A stretch of 64,000 nt of DNA, from assembly GCF_000242615.2 (NCBI RefSeq), contig NZ_KI912268.1, forward strand, positions 2,199,477-2,263,476. Reading direction: 5' to 3'. Below are positions 25,608 to 43,444 of this stretch, in pieces (position 1 is the first letter of the stretch; every line of letters begins with the position of its first letter). Origin of the DNA: Holophaga foetida DSM 6591 (GTDB lineage Bacteria; Acidobacteriota; Holophagae; Holophagales; Holophagaceae). The notes beneath the pieces are model-generated. The model was given only the letters and a program-made list of their open reading frames with translations, ran no database searches and had not been told where the DNA came from. The position numbers and the translations under genes are program-made.

Positions 25608-26840
25608 TCAGACCTCTTCAGAACCACCAAAGAAGAGCACGTCACCCTCCGTCAGATTGGGATCGCCTCCCTCCATGGAGGGGAAGGTGCATGTGAATCG
25701 CGTTCCGCGCCCCGGATCGCTCTCCAGGAGGAGGGTTCCACCCAGGAGGTCAAGGAGGGCCTGGACCACCGATAGCCCCAGTCCCTTGCCCGGATAGGAC
25801 CGGGTGGGCCCCATTTCCAACTGCCGGAAGCGCTCGAAGATGCGAGTCTGGTCCTCCGGTCGGATGCCCACTCCGTCGTCCTCTACCACCAACACCAGCG
25901 AGGTGCCCTCGGGGCACAGGCGGACCCTGACCTCTCCCCCCTGATGACTGAACTTGATGGCGTTAGAGACAAGGTTCGCCACCACAAGCCTGAGCTTCGC
26001 CGCGTCCGTGCGGAGGGTCCAGCCCTCCACTGGCTCCGAATCCAGGCGAATGCGAACCTTCGCCTGATCCGAGGGGTAGCGCAGGTTTTCCAGAGCGCCC
26101 CGAACGACCGCAGTCACTTCAACCTTCGCCACACTTGGGGTGGCCTCACCGGCCTCCAGTTCCGCCGCACAGAAGATGTTCTGCAGTTGGAAGTCCAGGC
26201 CGGAGGTTTCGCCAGCGATGAGCCTTCCGACGGCCGAGATCCGGTCCGGAGGCACCCTGCCCGCTTCCAATTCCAGACCGAGCCCCAGGAGGACATTCAA
26301 GGGATTGTTGATCTCGTTCCGGACGTTGGAGAGGAAATGTCCCTTGAGCGCCTCGGAGCGGCAGAGTTGCTCGTTCATATCGATGAGCTGCCGGTTCAGG
26401 CGGCCAGCCTCCTCAAGCGCCCGCTGGAGCGTCTGGTTCTGAGCCTCGAGACGCCGCTTCTGGCAGAGGAGTTCCAGCTGTACCCGCACCCTGGCCTTCA
26501 CATCCTCGACATGGAAAGGCTTGGTCACGTAATCCACGGCACCGACCCGGAAGGCCCGGACCTTCTCCTTGGCCTCCAGCATGCCGCTGAGGAAGATCAC
26601 AGGTATGTCCCGCAGCCTTTCATCCTCTTTGAGGTGGGTGCAGACTTCAAAGCCATCCATGCCCGGCATTCGGACGTCCAGCAGCACCAAGTCCGGTCGC
26701 CGCTCAGCACAGACGGCGATTCCGCCCGGCCCATCCGGCGCCTCCAGGACCTGGTAACCGATTGCCTCCAGCAAGGTGCGCATCGACCTGCGCAAAGCAG
26801 CTTCGTCCTCAATGATCAGGATCGTTTCAGCGTTGTCCAC
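25608..26840 (-). CDS. Receiver plus histidine-kinase-like protein with Asn at the phosphoacceptor position
   Basis: 410 residues from GTG 26840 (GGGAGG upstream). Receiver domain 1-120 with phosphoacceptor D55 (LVLLDVRMPGMDG) and K107 (VTKPF). A coiled coil (120-165) leads to a HisKA-like helix reading FLSNVRNEINNPLN: the H-box His of the usual HEINNPL is N175. The ATPase domain keeps its N-box (VVANLVSNAIKFSH), G1 (VEDDGVGI) and G2 (GKGLGLSVV). Autophosphorylation at the canonical site should be lost, so it may be a phosphorylation-gated ATP-binding scaffold or act through another partner. In operon with cheD. Confidence 0.85.
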   Translation of the reverse strand: MDNAETILIIEDEAALRRSMRTLLEAIGYQVLEAPDGPGGIAVCAERRPDLVLLDVRMPGMDGFEVCTHLKEDERLRDIPVIFLSGMLEAKEKVRAFRVGAVDYVTKPFHVEDVKARVRVQLELLCQKRRLEAQNQTLQRALEEAGRLNRQLIDMNEQLCRSEALKGHFLSNVRNEINNPLNVLLGLGLELEAGRVPPDRISAVGRLIAGETSGLDFQLQNIFCAAELEAGEATPSVAKVEVTAVVRGALENLRYPSDQAKVRIRLDSEPVEGWTLRTDAAKLRLVVANLVSNAIKFSHQGGEVRVRLCPEGTSLVLVVEDDGVGIRPEDQTRIFERFRQLEMGPTRSYPGKGLGLSVVQALLDLLGGTLLLESDPGRGTRFTCTFPSMEGGDPNLTEGDVLFFGGSEEV

Positions 26841-26862
26841 GGAAGCCTCCCTGTATCCATGA

Positions 26863-26886
26863 AAAAGGGCCCCGAAGGGCCCTTTT
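26863..26886 (-). terminator. Rho-independent terminator after rpoC
   Basis: On the minus strand AAAAGGGCCC, TTCG tetraloop, GGGCCCTTTTT: a perfect ten-pair stem ending in a T-run. It also lies just upstream of the receiver-kinase gene. Confidence 0.9.
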
Positions 26887-26904
26887 CGTTGAGGAGAGTC
26901 GAAA

Positions 26905-31122
<4,218 letters not shown>

Positions 31123-31185
31123 GAGAACTCTCTCCAAATCAGTTCACGGGGTTGCAGGGTGGAGGAACCAGGATGGCTCCTCCCA

Positions 31186-35709
<4,524 letters not shown>

Positions 35710-35966
35710 GGTTCACTCCTGAGTCAGCCCGGCCAGGCCAGTGGCCTGGGGGCGATGGAAAACATGGATATTCAAGGGTTCAGTCGCGGGAACAGGCCTA
35801 CGGCCAGCTTCCCCCCTGTTACCGTGCGGGGAAGCGGACCTCATGAACTTGGGGGTGCTGGTGCACAGATTTGGTTGCAACCGGAGCCCTTCGTATTGGC
35901 TAGAGATCAAAGCCTGTCATCACTGACCAGGCACAAGAAAGTAGCATACCACTTTAGGCAGCGTCA
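35710..35966. other. Leader between the rplL hairpin and rpoB
   Basis: About 260 bases of untranslated sequence on the rpoB side of the hairpin; no gene was found. It would be the 5' portion of the rpoBC transcript after processing or read-through. Confidence 0.4.
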
Positions 35967-36011
35967 AAGGACAAAGCGCAAGGCGCATGTGACGCCTTAC
36001 GCTTTGTCCTT
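35967..36011 (-). promoter_or_regulatory. Long hairpin in the rplL-rpoB spacer (attenuator / RNase III-type site)
   Basis: AAGGACAAAGCG (35967-35978) pairs fully with CGCTTTGTCCTT (36000-36011); after a single C-A mismatch, AAGGCG pairs with CGCCTT around a 7-base loop. It starts 16 bases after the rplL stop. E. coli has an attenuator and an RNase III processing site at the equivalent place; no long U-run is present here. Confidence 0.7.
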
Positions 36012-36026
36012 GAAACGCGGGCGAGA

Positions 36027-36401
36027 CTACTTGATCTCGACCTTGGCGCCAGCGGCTTCCAGCTTTTCCTTGATCTTCTGGGCCTCTTCCTTGGTCGCGC
36101 CTTCCTTGATGGTCTTGGGGGCGCCATCGACCAGGTCCTTGGCTTCCTTCAGACCCAGGCCGGGGACGATCTCGCGGACGGCCTTGATGACGTTCAGCTT
36201 GGCAGCGCCGGCATCGGCCAGCACCACGTCGAAGTCGGTCTTCTCTTCAGCAGCGGCGGCGGGGGCGGCGCCGGCGGCAGGGGCCGCAACGGCAGCGGCG
36301 GTGACGCCGAAGCGCTCCTCGAGGGCCTTGACCAGATTGGCCAGCTCGAGGACGGTCATGGTTTCAATTTCCTGGATCAGCTGATCAGCGGTGAGAGCCA
36401 T
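36027..36401 (-). CDS. rplL: Ribosomal protein bL12 (L7/L12)
   Basis: 124 residues. N-terminal dimerisation helices ([20 protein letters not shown]), an Ala/Pro hinge ([17 protein letters not shown]) and the C-terminal factor-binding domain ([20 protein letters not shown]). Forms the ribosomal stalk with L10 and recruits translation GTPases. GAGGAG precedes the ATG. Confidence 0.97.
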   Translation of the reverse strand: MALTADQLIQEIETMTVLELANLVKALEERFGVTAAAVAAPAAGAAPAAAAEEKTDFDVVLADAGAAKLNVIKAVREIVPGLGLKEAKDLVDGAPKTIKEGATKEEAQKIKEKLEAAGAKVEIK

Positions 36402-36446
36402 GGTGTACTCCTCTCAAAATTTTCGGATTCGAATGGGGGAAAACGG

Positions 36447-36938
36447 CTAGGCCGCGCCTTCCTTCTGCTTACGGATCTGGTCGAGGGCGACAGCCAGGCC
36501 AGAGATCGGGTACTGCATGAGGTAGAGCAGCTTGCTAACGAGGACTTCGCGGCTGGGCAGCTCGGCGATGGTCTTGAACTCCGCAACGGAGACCTGCTGA
36601 CCATCCAGGATGGCGCCCTTGAAGGTCGCAGCCGGGTTGTCCTTGAGGAAGTTGTTCACAGCCTTGGCGAGGGACACCACATCGTTCTCGGTGGTGGCCA
36701 CAGCGGTGGCGCCCTTGAAGTGGGGCGTCAGGCTCTCGAAGGCGGTTTCCTTCACCGCAAGGCGAAGGAGGGTGTTCTTGGAGACTCGGTACTGGGCCTT
36801 GCTCTCGCGGATGTTCTTGCGGAACGTGGTGTCCTTGTCGACGGTCAGGCCCTTGAACTCCAGGACGACCGCGGACTTGGCTGCAGAGAACGTTCCCTTG
36901 AGCTCGGCCACTTCATTACGTTTTTGATCACGATCCAT
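36447..36938 (-). CDS. rplJ: Ribosomal protein uL10
   Basis: 163 residues from ATG 36938 (GAGGCGG upstream); a GTG four codons earlier overlaps rplA. L10 motifs include [34 protein letters not shown] and [20 protein letters not shown]; its C-terminal helix binds L12 dimers. Only 8 bases separate it from rplA, leaving no room for the usual L10-binding leader before rplJ. Confidence 0.96.
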   Translation of the reverse strand: MDRDQKRNEVAELKGTFSAAKSAVVLEFKGLTVDKDTTFRKNIRESKAQYRVSKNTLLRLAVKETAFESLTPHFKGATAVATTENDVVSLAKAVNNFLKDNPAATFKGAILDGQQVSVAEFKTIAELPSREVLVSKLLYLMQYPISGLAVALDQIRKQKEGAA

Positions 36939-36946
36939 GGTCCGCC

Positions 36947-37639
36947 TCACTTCTCAATCATGCTGGTGGACAACGTGACGCTGGGGCCCATGGTCGAAGC
37001 CATATGCATGGCCTTGACGTACTTGCCCTTGGCGGCGGAAGGCTTGGCCTTCTGGACGGCGTCAATGAGGGCCTTGGCATTCTCGGCGAGCTTTTCGACT
37101 CCGAAGGACAGCTTGCCCACGGGAGCGTGGATGATGCCCGTCTTGTCGACGCGGTACTCGACCTTGCCAGCCTTGATCTCCTTGATGGCCTTGGCCACAT
37201 CGAAGGTCACGGTGCCGGTCTTGGGGTTGGGCATGAGGCCGCGGGGGCCCAGCACCTTACCCAGGCGACCCACGCCCTTCATCATGTCCGGGGTGGCCAC
37301 AAGGGCGTCGAATTCAAGGAAACCGCCTGCGATACGCTCGACAAGATCGTCACCGCCCACGATTTCCGCACCGGCGGCTTCTGCGTCCTTGATCTTTTCG
37401 CCCGCAGCAATGACCGCCACGCGCATCGTCCGTCCCGTTCCGTGGGGGAGCACGATGGTGCCACGGACCATCTGGTCAGCGTGGCGGGGGTCAACGCCGA
37501 GCCTCATGTGCACTTCCACCGTTTCGTCGAACTTGGCAAAGGCCAGGTCCTTGATGGTGGTCAGGGCTTCATTCAGCTCGTAGGGGCGATCTTCGATCTT
37601 GGAGGCGGCTGCCTGGTACTTCTTTCCAGGTTTTGCCAT
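36947..37639 (-). CDS. rplA: Ribosomal protein uL1
   Basis: 230 residues, standard size. [55 protein letters not shown] and [20 protein letters not shown] are family signatures. Binds 23S rRNA at the L1 stalk and in other bacteria autoregulates its operon. Follows rplK across a spacer carrying a terminator-like hairpin. Confidence 0.97.
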   Translation of the reverse strand: MAKPGKKYQAAASKIEDRPYELNEALTTIKDLAFAKFDETVEVHMRLGVDPRHADQMVRGTIVLPHGTGRTMRVAVIAAGEKIKDAEAAGAEIVGGDDLVERIAGGFLEFDALVATPDMMKGVGRLGKVLGPRGLMPNPKTGTVTFDVAKAIKEIKAGKVEYRVDKTGIIHAPVGKLSFGVEKLAENAKALIDAVQKAKPSAAKGKYVKAMHMASTMGPSVTLSTSMIEK

Positions 37640-37716
37640 TGTTTCTCCTGTTTTGAAGATCTTCCGCGATAACGGTCGCGGTTACCGGGTTCCCCGCACG
37701 GCGCGGGTCTCCGCAC

Positions 37717-37743
37717 AAAAATCCGGGGGAGGGAAGCCCCCGG
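37717..37743 (-). terminator. Terminator-like hairpin between rplK and rplA
   Basis: On the minus strand CCGGGGG, seven-base loop, CCCCCGG, then ATTTTTG: stem at plus 37723-37729/37737-37743 with the T-run complementary to 37717-37721. Placed inside an operon, so likely partial termination or attenuation. Confidence 0.6.
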
Positions 37744-37751
37744 GTTCAAGT

Positions 37752-38183
37752 TCAGTCGATGATTTCCACACCCATGGAGCGCGCGGAACCGGAGATGGAG
37801 CGCATGGCGCTTTCCAGGCTGGCGGCGTTCAGATCAGGCATCTTGACCTTGGCGATCTCTTCGATCTGAGCCTTGGTGATCTTGCCGACCTTGATCTTGT
37901 TGGGGGTGGCACTGCCCTTTTCCAGGCCGAGCTTCTTCTTGATCAGCACGGCGGCGGGAGGGGTCTTGAGGATGAAGCTGAAGCTGCGGTCCGCATAGAC
38001 GGTGATGACCACGGGAAGGATGGTGCCCTTCTCGACGGCAGTCACGGACTTCGCGTTGAACTGCTTCACGAACTCCATGATGTTGACGCCGTGCTGACCC
38101 AGGGCGGGGCCAACGGGAGGGGCCGGAGTGGCCTCGCCAGCGGGGAGCTGCAGCTTGATGTAACCAGTGATCTTCTTAGCCAT
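37752..38183 (-). CDS. rplK: Ribosomal protein uL11
   Basis: 143 residues from ATG 38183 ([20 protein letters not shown]); an upstream in-frame start is rejected because the canonical N-terminus begins here. [20 protein letters not shown] and the C-terminal SARSMGVEI are diagnostic. Forms the GTPase-associated centre and thiostrepton site. Confidence 0.97.
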   Translation of the reverse strand: MAKKITGYIKLQLPAGEATPAPPVGPALGQHGVNIMEFVKQFNAKSVTAVEKGTILPVVITVYADRSFSFILKTPPAAVLIKKKLGLEKGSATPNKIKVGKITKAQIEEIAKVKMPDLNAASLESAMRSISGSARSMGVEIID

Positions 38184-38301
38184 GTCTTGCTTCCTTTTCC
38201 TGCAGTGGATTCCAGCGAATGCTGGCAACTACTGCCTTGGTGTGCGGCCGACGGGATTGCCGGATCCGCCAGGGGTGTTGCTTTTCATTTTGAGAAGCGC
38301 G

Positions 38302-38934
38302 TCAGCGCTTCTCAACCTGGATGAAATCGAGCTCCACAGGGGTGCTGCGACCGAACACCGTCACCATCACCTTGATGGTGGAGCGCTCTTCGTGGATCTC
38401 TTCCACATCCCCTTCAAAATTGGCGAAGGGGCCATCTATGATACGGACTTTTTCGCCCTTCTCAAAGTGGAATTTCGGCTTGGGACGCTCCTGCGTCTCT
38501 TCCGTGTGATTCATGATCTGCCGGACTTCTTCTTCCGTCAGAGGGGTGGGGCGCTTCTTATTGGCACCGACGAAGGAGGTCACCTTCGGGGTGTTGCGCA
38601 CCAGATGCCAGTCGGCATCCTCCATCTCATAGTTCGCGCCCTTCTTGGTGACGGCGATCTGGACGAGGAGATAGCCCGGGAAGGACTTGCGCTTCTTGAG
38701 AACGCGTTCCTTCTTCCCGGACTTGGCGTCGACCTTCATTTCTTCATAGGTCTCCTCGGGGATCTGGATGTCCCCGAAGCAATCGTCACGCTCTTCCATC
38801 TTGATGCGCTGCCGCAGGCTTTCCATCACCTTGGCCTCGTAGCCGGAATAGGTGTGAATGATGAACCAGGCCATCATGCGGTCGGCGATCGCGCCAGCAG
38901 TTTCCATCCGGACCTCCGTCATATCGGACATCAT
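38302..38934 (-). CDS. nusG: Transcription termination/antitermination factor NusG
   Basis: 210 residues from ATG 38934 (GGAGG upstream); an internal ATG at 38907 also has a well-spaced GGAGG and would give the more usual length. NGN domain (AWFIIHTYSGYEAKVMESLR; KSFPGYLLVQI; NTPKVTSFVGA) and KOW domain (FEKGEKVRIIDGPFANFEG) are complete. Couples RNA polymerase to the ribosome and Rho. A short acidic insertion (DDCFGDIQIPEETYEEM) is typical of the family. Confidence 0.96.
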   Translation of the reverse strand: MMSDMTEVRMETAGAIADRMMAWFIIHTYSGYEAKVMESLRQRIKMEERDDCFGDIQIPEETYEEMKVDAKSGKKERVLKKRKSFPGYLLVQIAVTKKGANYEMEDADWHLVRNTPKVTSFVGANKKRPTPLTEEEVRQIMNHTEETQERPKPKFHFEKGEKVRIIDGPFANFEGDVEEIHEERSTIKVMVTVFGRSTPVELDFIQVEKR

Positions 38935-38944
38935 GATCCTCCGA

Positions 38945-39163
38945 TCAGTGGTGGGGAAGGATGAACTTCATCCCCCAGGAGATCACCCAATCGGCACCCC
39001 AGAGAAAGGCGCCCACGAACACGGAAACGATCACCACCGCATAGGTGGATCCCAGAACCTTGTCCTTGGAGGGCCAATCCACGCGTTGCAGCTCGGTGGC
39101 CAGATCCTTCGTCTGTTGCTTGATGGTGGAGATCAAAGGGATACCCCCAGAGAGGGCTTGCAT
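38945..39163 (-). CDS. secE: Preprotein translocase subunit SecE
   Basis: 72 residues with one TM helix (STYAVVIVSVFVGAFLWGAD) preceded by the conserved amphipathic segment LATELQRVDWPSKDKVLG. Minimal single-TM SecE, as in most bacteria outside enterics. Part of the SecYEG channel. Located between tRNA-Trp and nusG, the standard arrangement. Confidence 0.94.
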   Translation of the reverse strand: MQALSGGIPLISTIKQQTKDLATELQRVDWPSKDKVLGSTYAVVIVSVFVGAFLWGADWVISWGMKFILPHH

Positions 39164-39208
39164 TTACGAAACCGGCCCCAGCTCTCAGGCCGGGGCCGAA
39201 ACAAGAGG

Positions 39209-39284
39209 TGGCAGGGGAGACAGGGGTCGAACCTGCGACCTGCGGATTTGGAGTCCGCTGCTCTGCCAACTGAGCTACTCCCCT
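39209..39284 (-). tRNA. tRNA-Trp (anticodon CCA)
   Basis: 76 bases with encoded CCA; acceptor AGGGGAG/CTCCCCT, anticodon loop CTCCAAA, T-arm GCAGG TTCGACC CCTGT. Sits between rpmG and secE as in many bacteria. Confidence 0.95.
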
Positions 39285-39302
39285 ATGCGGGCCTAGCGCT
39301 GC

Positions 39303-39335
39303 TGCCCGGACCAAGCGAGAAACCTGGCCCGGGCA
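39303..39335 (-). other. Hairpin between rpmG and tRNA-Trp
   Basis: TGCCCGG-CCA pairs with TGG-CCGGGCA around one internal mismatch and an 11-base loop. No U-run; possibly a processing or protective structure in the tuf-secE transcript. Confidence 0.4.
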
Positions 39336-39341
39336 GTCAAA

Positions 39342-39491
39342 TCACTTGGATTCGCGATGAACCTTGTGCCCGCCGCAGAAGCGGCAGAACTTCTTGAGTT
39401 CCAGCTTACCGGTGACGGTCTTCTTGTTCTTGGTAGTCGTGTAGTTCTTACGCTTGCACTCGGTGCACTGGAGCTGGATGTTGTCGCGCAT
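39342..39491 (-). CDS. rpmG: Ribosomal protein bL33
   Basis: 49 residues, [20 protein letters not shown] followed by a Lys-rich stretch and [17 protein letters not shown]. Zinc-ribbon Cys pairs C9/C12 and C36/C39 are intact, so this is the zinc-binding (C+) form. Starts 9 bases after tuf. Confidence 0.95.
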   Translation of the reverse strand: MRDNIQLQCTECKRKNYTTTKNKKTVTGKLELKKFCRFCGGHKVHRESK

Positions 39492-39500
39492 GTCTGATCC

Positions 39501-40700
<1,200 letters not shown>

Positions 40701-40756
40701 AATTGCCTCCTGAAGAGAAGTGTGAACCGTTGAGTATACGCACGAATTGAAAAAAC

Positions 40757-40831
40757 TGGAGCCCACAGCCGGGATCGAACCGGCGACCTCTTCCTTACCA
40801 AGGAAGTGCTCTGCCACTGAGCTATGTGGGC
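40757..40831 (-). tRNA. tRNA-Thr (anticodon GGT)
   Basis: 75 bases with encoded CCA; acceptor GCCCACA/TGTGGGC, anticodon loop TTGGTAA. Directly upstream of tuf. Confidence 0.95.
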
Positions 40832-40862
40832 GGGGGCCTCGCGGGGGAACCCAGCGAGGTGC

Positions 40863-40938
<76 letters not shown>

Positions 40939-40974
40939 AGATCAACCAACCCTTCCGAAAAAGGAGTTGGGGAG

Positions 40975-41061
40975 TGGTGCCGAGAGAAGGATTCGAACCT
41001 CCGTAACGCGATGCGTGGCAGATTTACAGTCTGCTGCCATTAACCACTCGGCCATCTCGGC
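40975..41061 (-). tRNA. tRNA-Tyr (anticodon GTA)
   Basis: 87 bases with encoded CCA and the long variable arm of class II tRNAs; acceptor GCCGAGA/TCTCGGC, anticodon loop CTGTAAA. First gene of the tRNA-tuf transcript. Confidence 0.95.
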
Positions 41062-41121
41062 GCTGTCCAAAGATCTTCCTACTGGTCGAACCGTTGCGGG
41101 GTTTTTCCGGCAGGAATAGGA

Positions 41122-41150
41122 AATCTATCACGCCTTTCCGAACACCACAA
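41122..41150 (-). promoter_or_regulatory. Candidate promoter of the tRNA-Tyr/Gly/Thr-tuf operon
   Basis: Minus strand TTGTGG (plus 41145-41150), 17-base spacer, TAGATT (plus 41122-41127), about 60 bases before tRNA-Tyr and just after the rlmB stop. Confidence 0.4.
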
Positions 41151-41160
41151 CCAAAAAGAT

Positions 41161-41895
41161 TCAGCTGCAGCCGTCTTCCCTGCGGGCAAGGACCTGGAAG
41201 ACCACCACAGCCGCGGCTGCGGACACATTCAGGCTCTCGATTCCACCGGGCATGGGGATGCGGAGCAGCCCATCGCAGCGCTCACGAATCTTCTGGTGCA
41301 GCCCTTCTCCTTCAGCACCCATCACCAGGACGGTGCTGCGGTCAAAGGACTCCTCCAGATAGGCCCGGCTCCCAGGGCCAGCCGCCAGACCGTATACCCA
41401 GGCTCCGGCTTCCTTGAGTTCGTCCAGGGCACGGCCCAGGTTGACCACCCGGACCAGGGGAATCCGCCCCGCAGTCCCGGCACTGGCCCGGATTACGGTC
41501 TCGTTGACCTGGGCCGAACGCCGCTCCGGAAAGACCACGCCATCCACACCCGCTGCGGCGGCCGTGCGGAGAATGGCCCCGAAGTTGTGCGGATCCGTAA
41601 CCCCATCCAGGGCCAGGACCAGGGCCTTCTCCCCGCGCTCCTTCACCCGCTGGATGAGTTCATCGAGGGCGCTGAGCTTCACATCCTCCCCCTCGCCCAG
41701 AATACCCTGGTGCCTCTCCCCTTGTGCCCGGCGGTCCAGGCTGTCCATGGGTTCCCGGTGGATGGTCACCCCCTGCTCCCTGGCGTCTGTCCGCAGCTTG
41801 GAGGAACGCTCCCAGGACTGGGGTGCAATGCGGAGCACTTGAAGTGCGCCGCGCTCCAGGGCTTCGGAACATGCGTGGGGTCCCAGAAAGCGCAT
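41161..41895 (-). CDS. rlmB: 23S rRNA 2'-O-methyltransferase RlmB (SpoU/TrmH family)
   Basis: 244 residues from ATG 41895, which shares a base with the stop of the outer-membrane gene (TGATG). N-terminal substrate-binding domain (MRFLGPHACSEALERGALQV), then the knotted SPOUT domain: VLALDGVTDPHNFGAILRTA (motif 1), VLVMGAEGEGLHQKIRERCD (motif 2) and IPMPGGIESLNVSAAAAVVV (motif 3). Matches enzymes that methylate G2251 of 23S rRNA; a TrmH-type tRNA substrate is less likely given the N-terminal domain. Confidence 0.88.
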   Translation of the reverse strand: MRFLGPHACSEALERGALQVLRIAPQSWERSSKLRTDAREQGVTIHREPMDSLDRRAQGERHQGILGEGEDVKLSALDELIQRVKERGEKALVLALDGVTDPHNFGAILRTAAAAGVDGVVFPERRSAQVNETVIRASAGTAGRIPLVRVVNLGRALDELKEAGAWVYGLAAGPGSRAYLEESFDRSTVLVMGAEGEGLHQKIRERCDGLLRIPMPGGIESLNVSAAAAVVVFQVLARREDGCS

Positions 41896-43271
41896 CAGAA
41901 GCTCCTGCGGAAACCGATGGCACAGGTGTAACCGGTGCCCTCGACACGGGTCTTGCCGGAGACTGTCCTTACCCCATCCGCCGTCCACACTGCGTTCAGC
42001 CGATCGGAGTCCGTATCCTTGGACTGACGGACCTGGAGGCCGACATTGAGCTCCCCTCCCCAGACCCGGTAGCCCGCCCCCACAGAGAAGGCAGAAGAGG
42101 CCGCCCCCCCCACCACGGGGTCGATGGCTTGGTCCTCCACGGTGGCAGCGTCCACTGCCATACCGATGCGCCCGGTCAGACGCTTGGTGAACGCGATCTC
42201 CCCCATGAGGCTCATGCCCAGGGCGTTTCGGTATCCGGCACCAGAGGTGGGAGCGTCCACGGTCCCGCTCGTGGTGATCAAGCTGGCCTGGGAGGGCAGC
42301 TTCGTGCTGGCCCCCTGCGTGTAACGCAGATCCAGCTCCCAAGTGAAGAGCTGATTGAAGCGATGACGAACCCCGAGGGTGGCCACTCCCGGTATCTCCA
42401 CGGAGCCGCTCCCTGCCTGGGCCCGTGAAGAGGTGAGCACGGTCTGGACAGCATCATCAATGCCCGCTGAAGGCTGGCTGTACCCATCGACCCCCGTCGT
42501 GACCCCGGCACTGCCCTTGCTGGCGCTCATCGAGAGGTCCGCCTTGAGAATTTTCGAATAGCTGCCACCAAGGGTCCACCGCGGATTGACCGCGTAGCGG
42601 AAGCCAAGCGAGAAGCAACCTGTGGTCTTGCTACCGCTCTGATGGAGGGACTGTTCCGCCAGGGCCTGGGCATCGTTCGTCCCCGGAGCATAGGCACTGC
42701 TCGCATCCTCGGGGACAATGGCCCTCACGCTGACATCCGAGGCGTAGGAAATCCGGGCCAGGCCCAGGCCCAGGCCCAGGCTGAGCTGTTCAGACAACGC
42801 CCATGAGCCCTGGAGCTCCAGCCGATGCACCGAGAGATCGATGCCCTGCCAGTAGAAGCGGCTGGTGGCCTCGACCGGGAGGGTTCCGTGCCTGAGGACC
42901 GGAGTGTCCAGCTTGAGCCCCAGAGCGAAGGTCGGGCTCAGCCTCCAGGCCGCCCCGAAGGCTGGCAGGAGGCGGTTCCGATCCGAGGTGGAGAGCTTCA
43001 GGCCATTGGCCGCCAGGGTAGAGGTGGAGGACTGCAATTCCAGGCCCATGGAGACATATGCCGACCTTGAGTCCTGGAGGGTCACCAGGAGTGCGGGGTT
43101 GATGGAGGCAGCCTCCAGGCTGCGGCCGAAAGCCACGCCAGCCCCGCTGCGCCCGATGGTCACCGCGTCGGAACCCCGCAGATAGGGGGTTTGGGCCGCC
43201 AGGGATGCCCCCGGGAGAACCGCAAGCAGTCCCGCTGCTCCCATGCCCAGCCGCCATGCCGTTCTCACCAT
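41895..43271 (-). CDS. Outer-membrane FadL/OmpP1-type channel
   Basis: 458 residues from ATG 43271 (GGAGG upstream). Signal peptide (MGAAGLLAVLPGASLAA), then an N-terminal hatch-like stretch YLRGSDAVTIGRSGAGVAFG with AASINPALL matching the FadL/TodX family. The rest is alternating amphipathic beta-strands (SFSVGAGYRVWGGELNVGLQ) ending in an aromatic residue (GFRRSF), the BAM recognition end. Takes up hydrophobic molecules across the outer membrane, possibly aromatics or fatty acids. Confidence 0.8.
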   Translation of the reverse strand: MVRTAWRLGMGAAGLLAVLPGASLAAQTPYLRGSDAVTIGRSGAGVAFGRSLEAASINPALLVTLQDSRSAYVSMGLELQSSTSTLAANGLKLSTSDRNRLLPAFGAAWRLSPTFALGLKLDTPVLRHGTLPVEATSRFYWQGIDLSVHRLELQGSWALSEQLSLGLGLGLARISYASDVSVRAIVPEDASSAYAPGTNDAQALAEQSLHQSGSKTTGCFSLGFRYAVNPRWTLGGSYSKILKADLSMSASKGSAGVTTGVDGYSQPSAGIDDAVQTVLTSSRAQAGSGSVEIPGVATLGVRHRFNQLFTWELDLRYTQGASTKLPSQASLITTSGTVDAPTSGAGYRNALGMSLMGEIAFTKRLTGRIGMAVDAATVEDQAIDPVVGGAASSAFSVGAGYRVWGGELNVGLQVRQSKDTDSDRLNAVWTADGVRTVSGKTRVEGTGYTCAIGFRRSF

Positions 43272-43444
43272 GCCATCGCCTCCAGTATCAGGGTCCGCGT
43301 CCAGAAGTGACCTGGACACCCATTAAGTTCAAATCGAACCCTCAGGATCGCCGGAAGCCCGGCTACCTCCAAGCGGAAGGTTGGGAACGCCGCCCTCCGT
43401 GGAGCTCCCTCTCAGGATCTTCCCCCAGGGGTTAGACTAGGGCC

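Noticed and set aside
43272..43444. Riboswitch upstream of nadA
   Set aside because: No NAD-related or other riboswitch consensus recognised in this 173-base divergent spacer.
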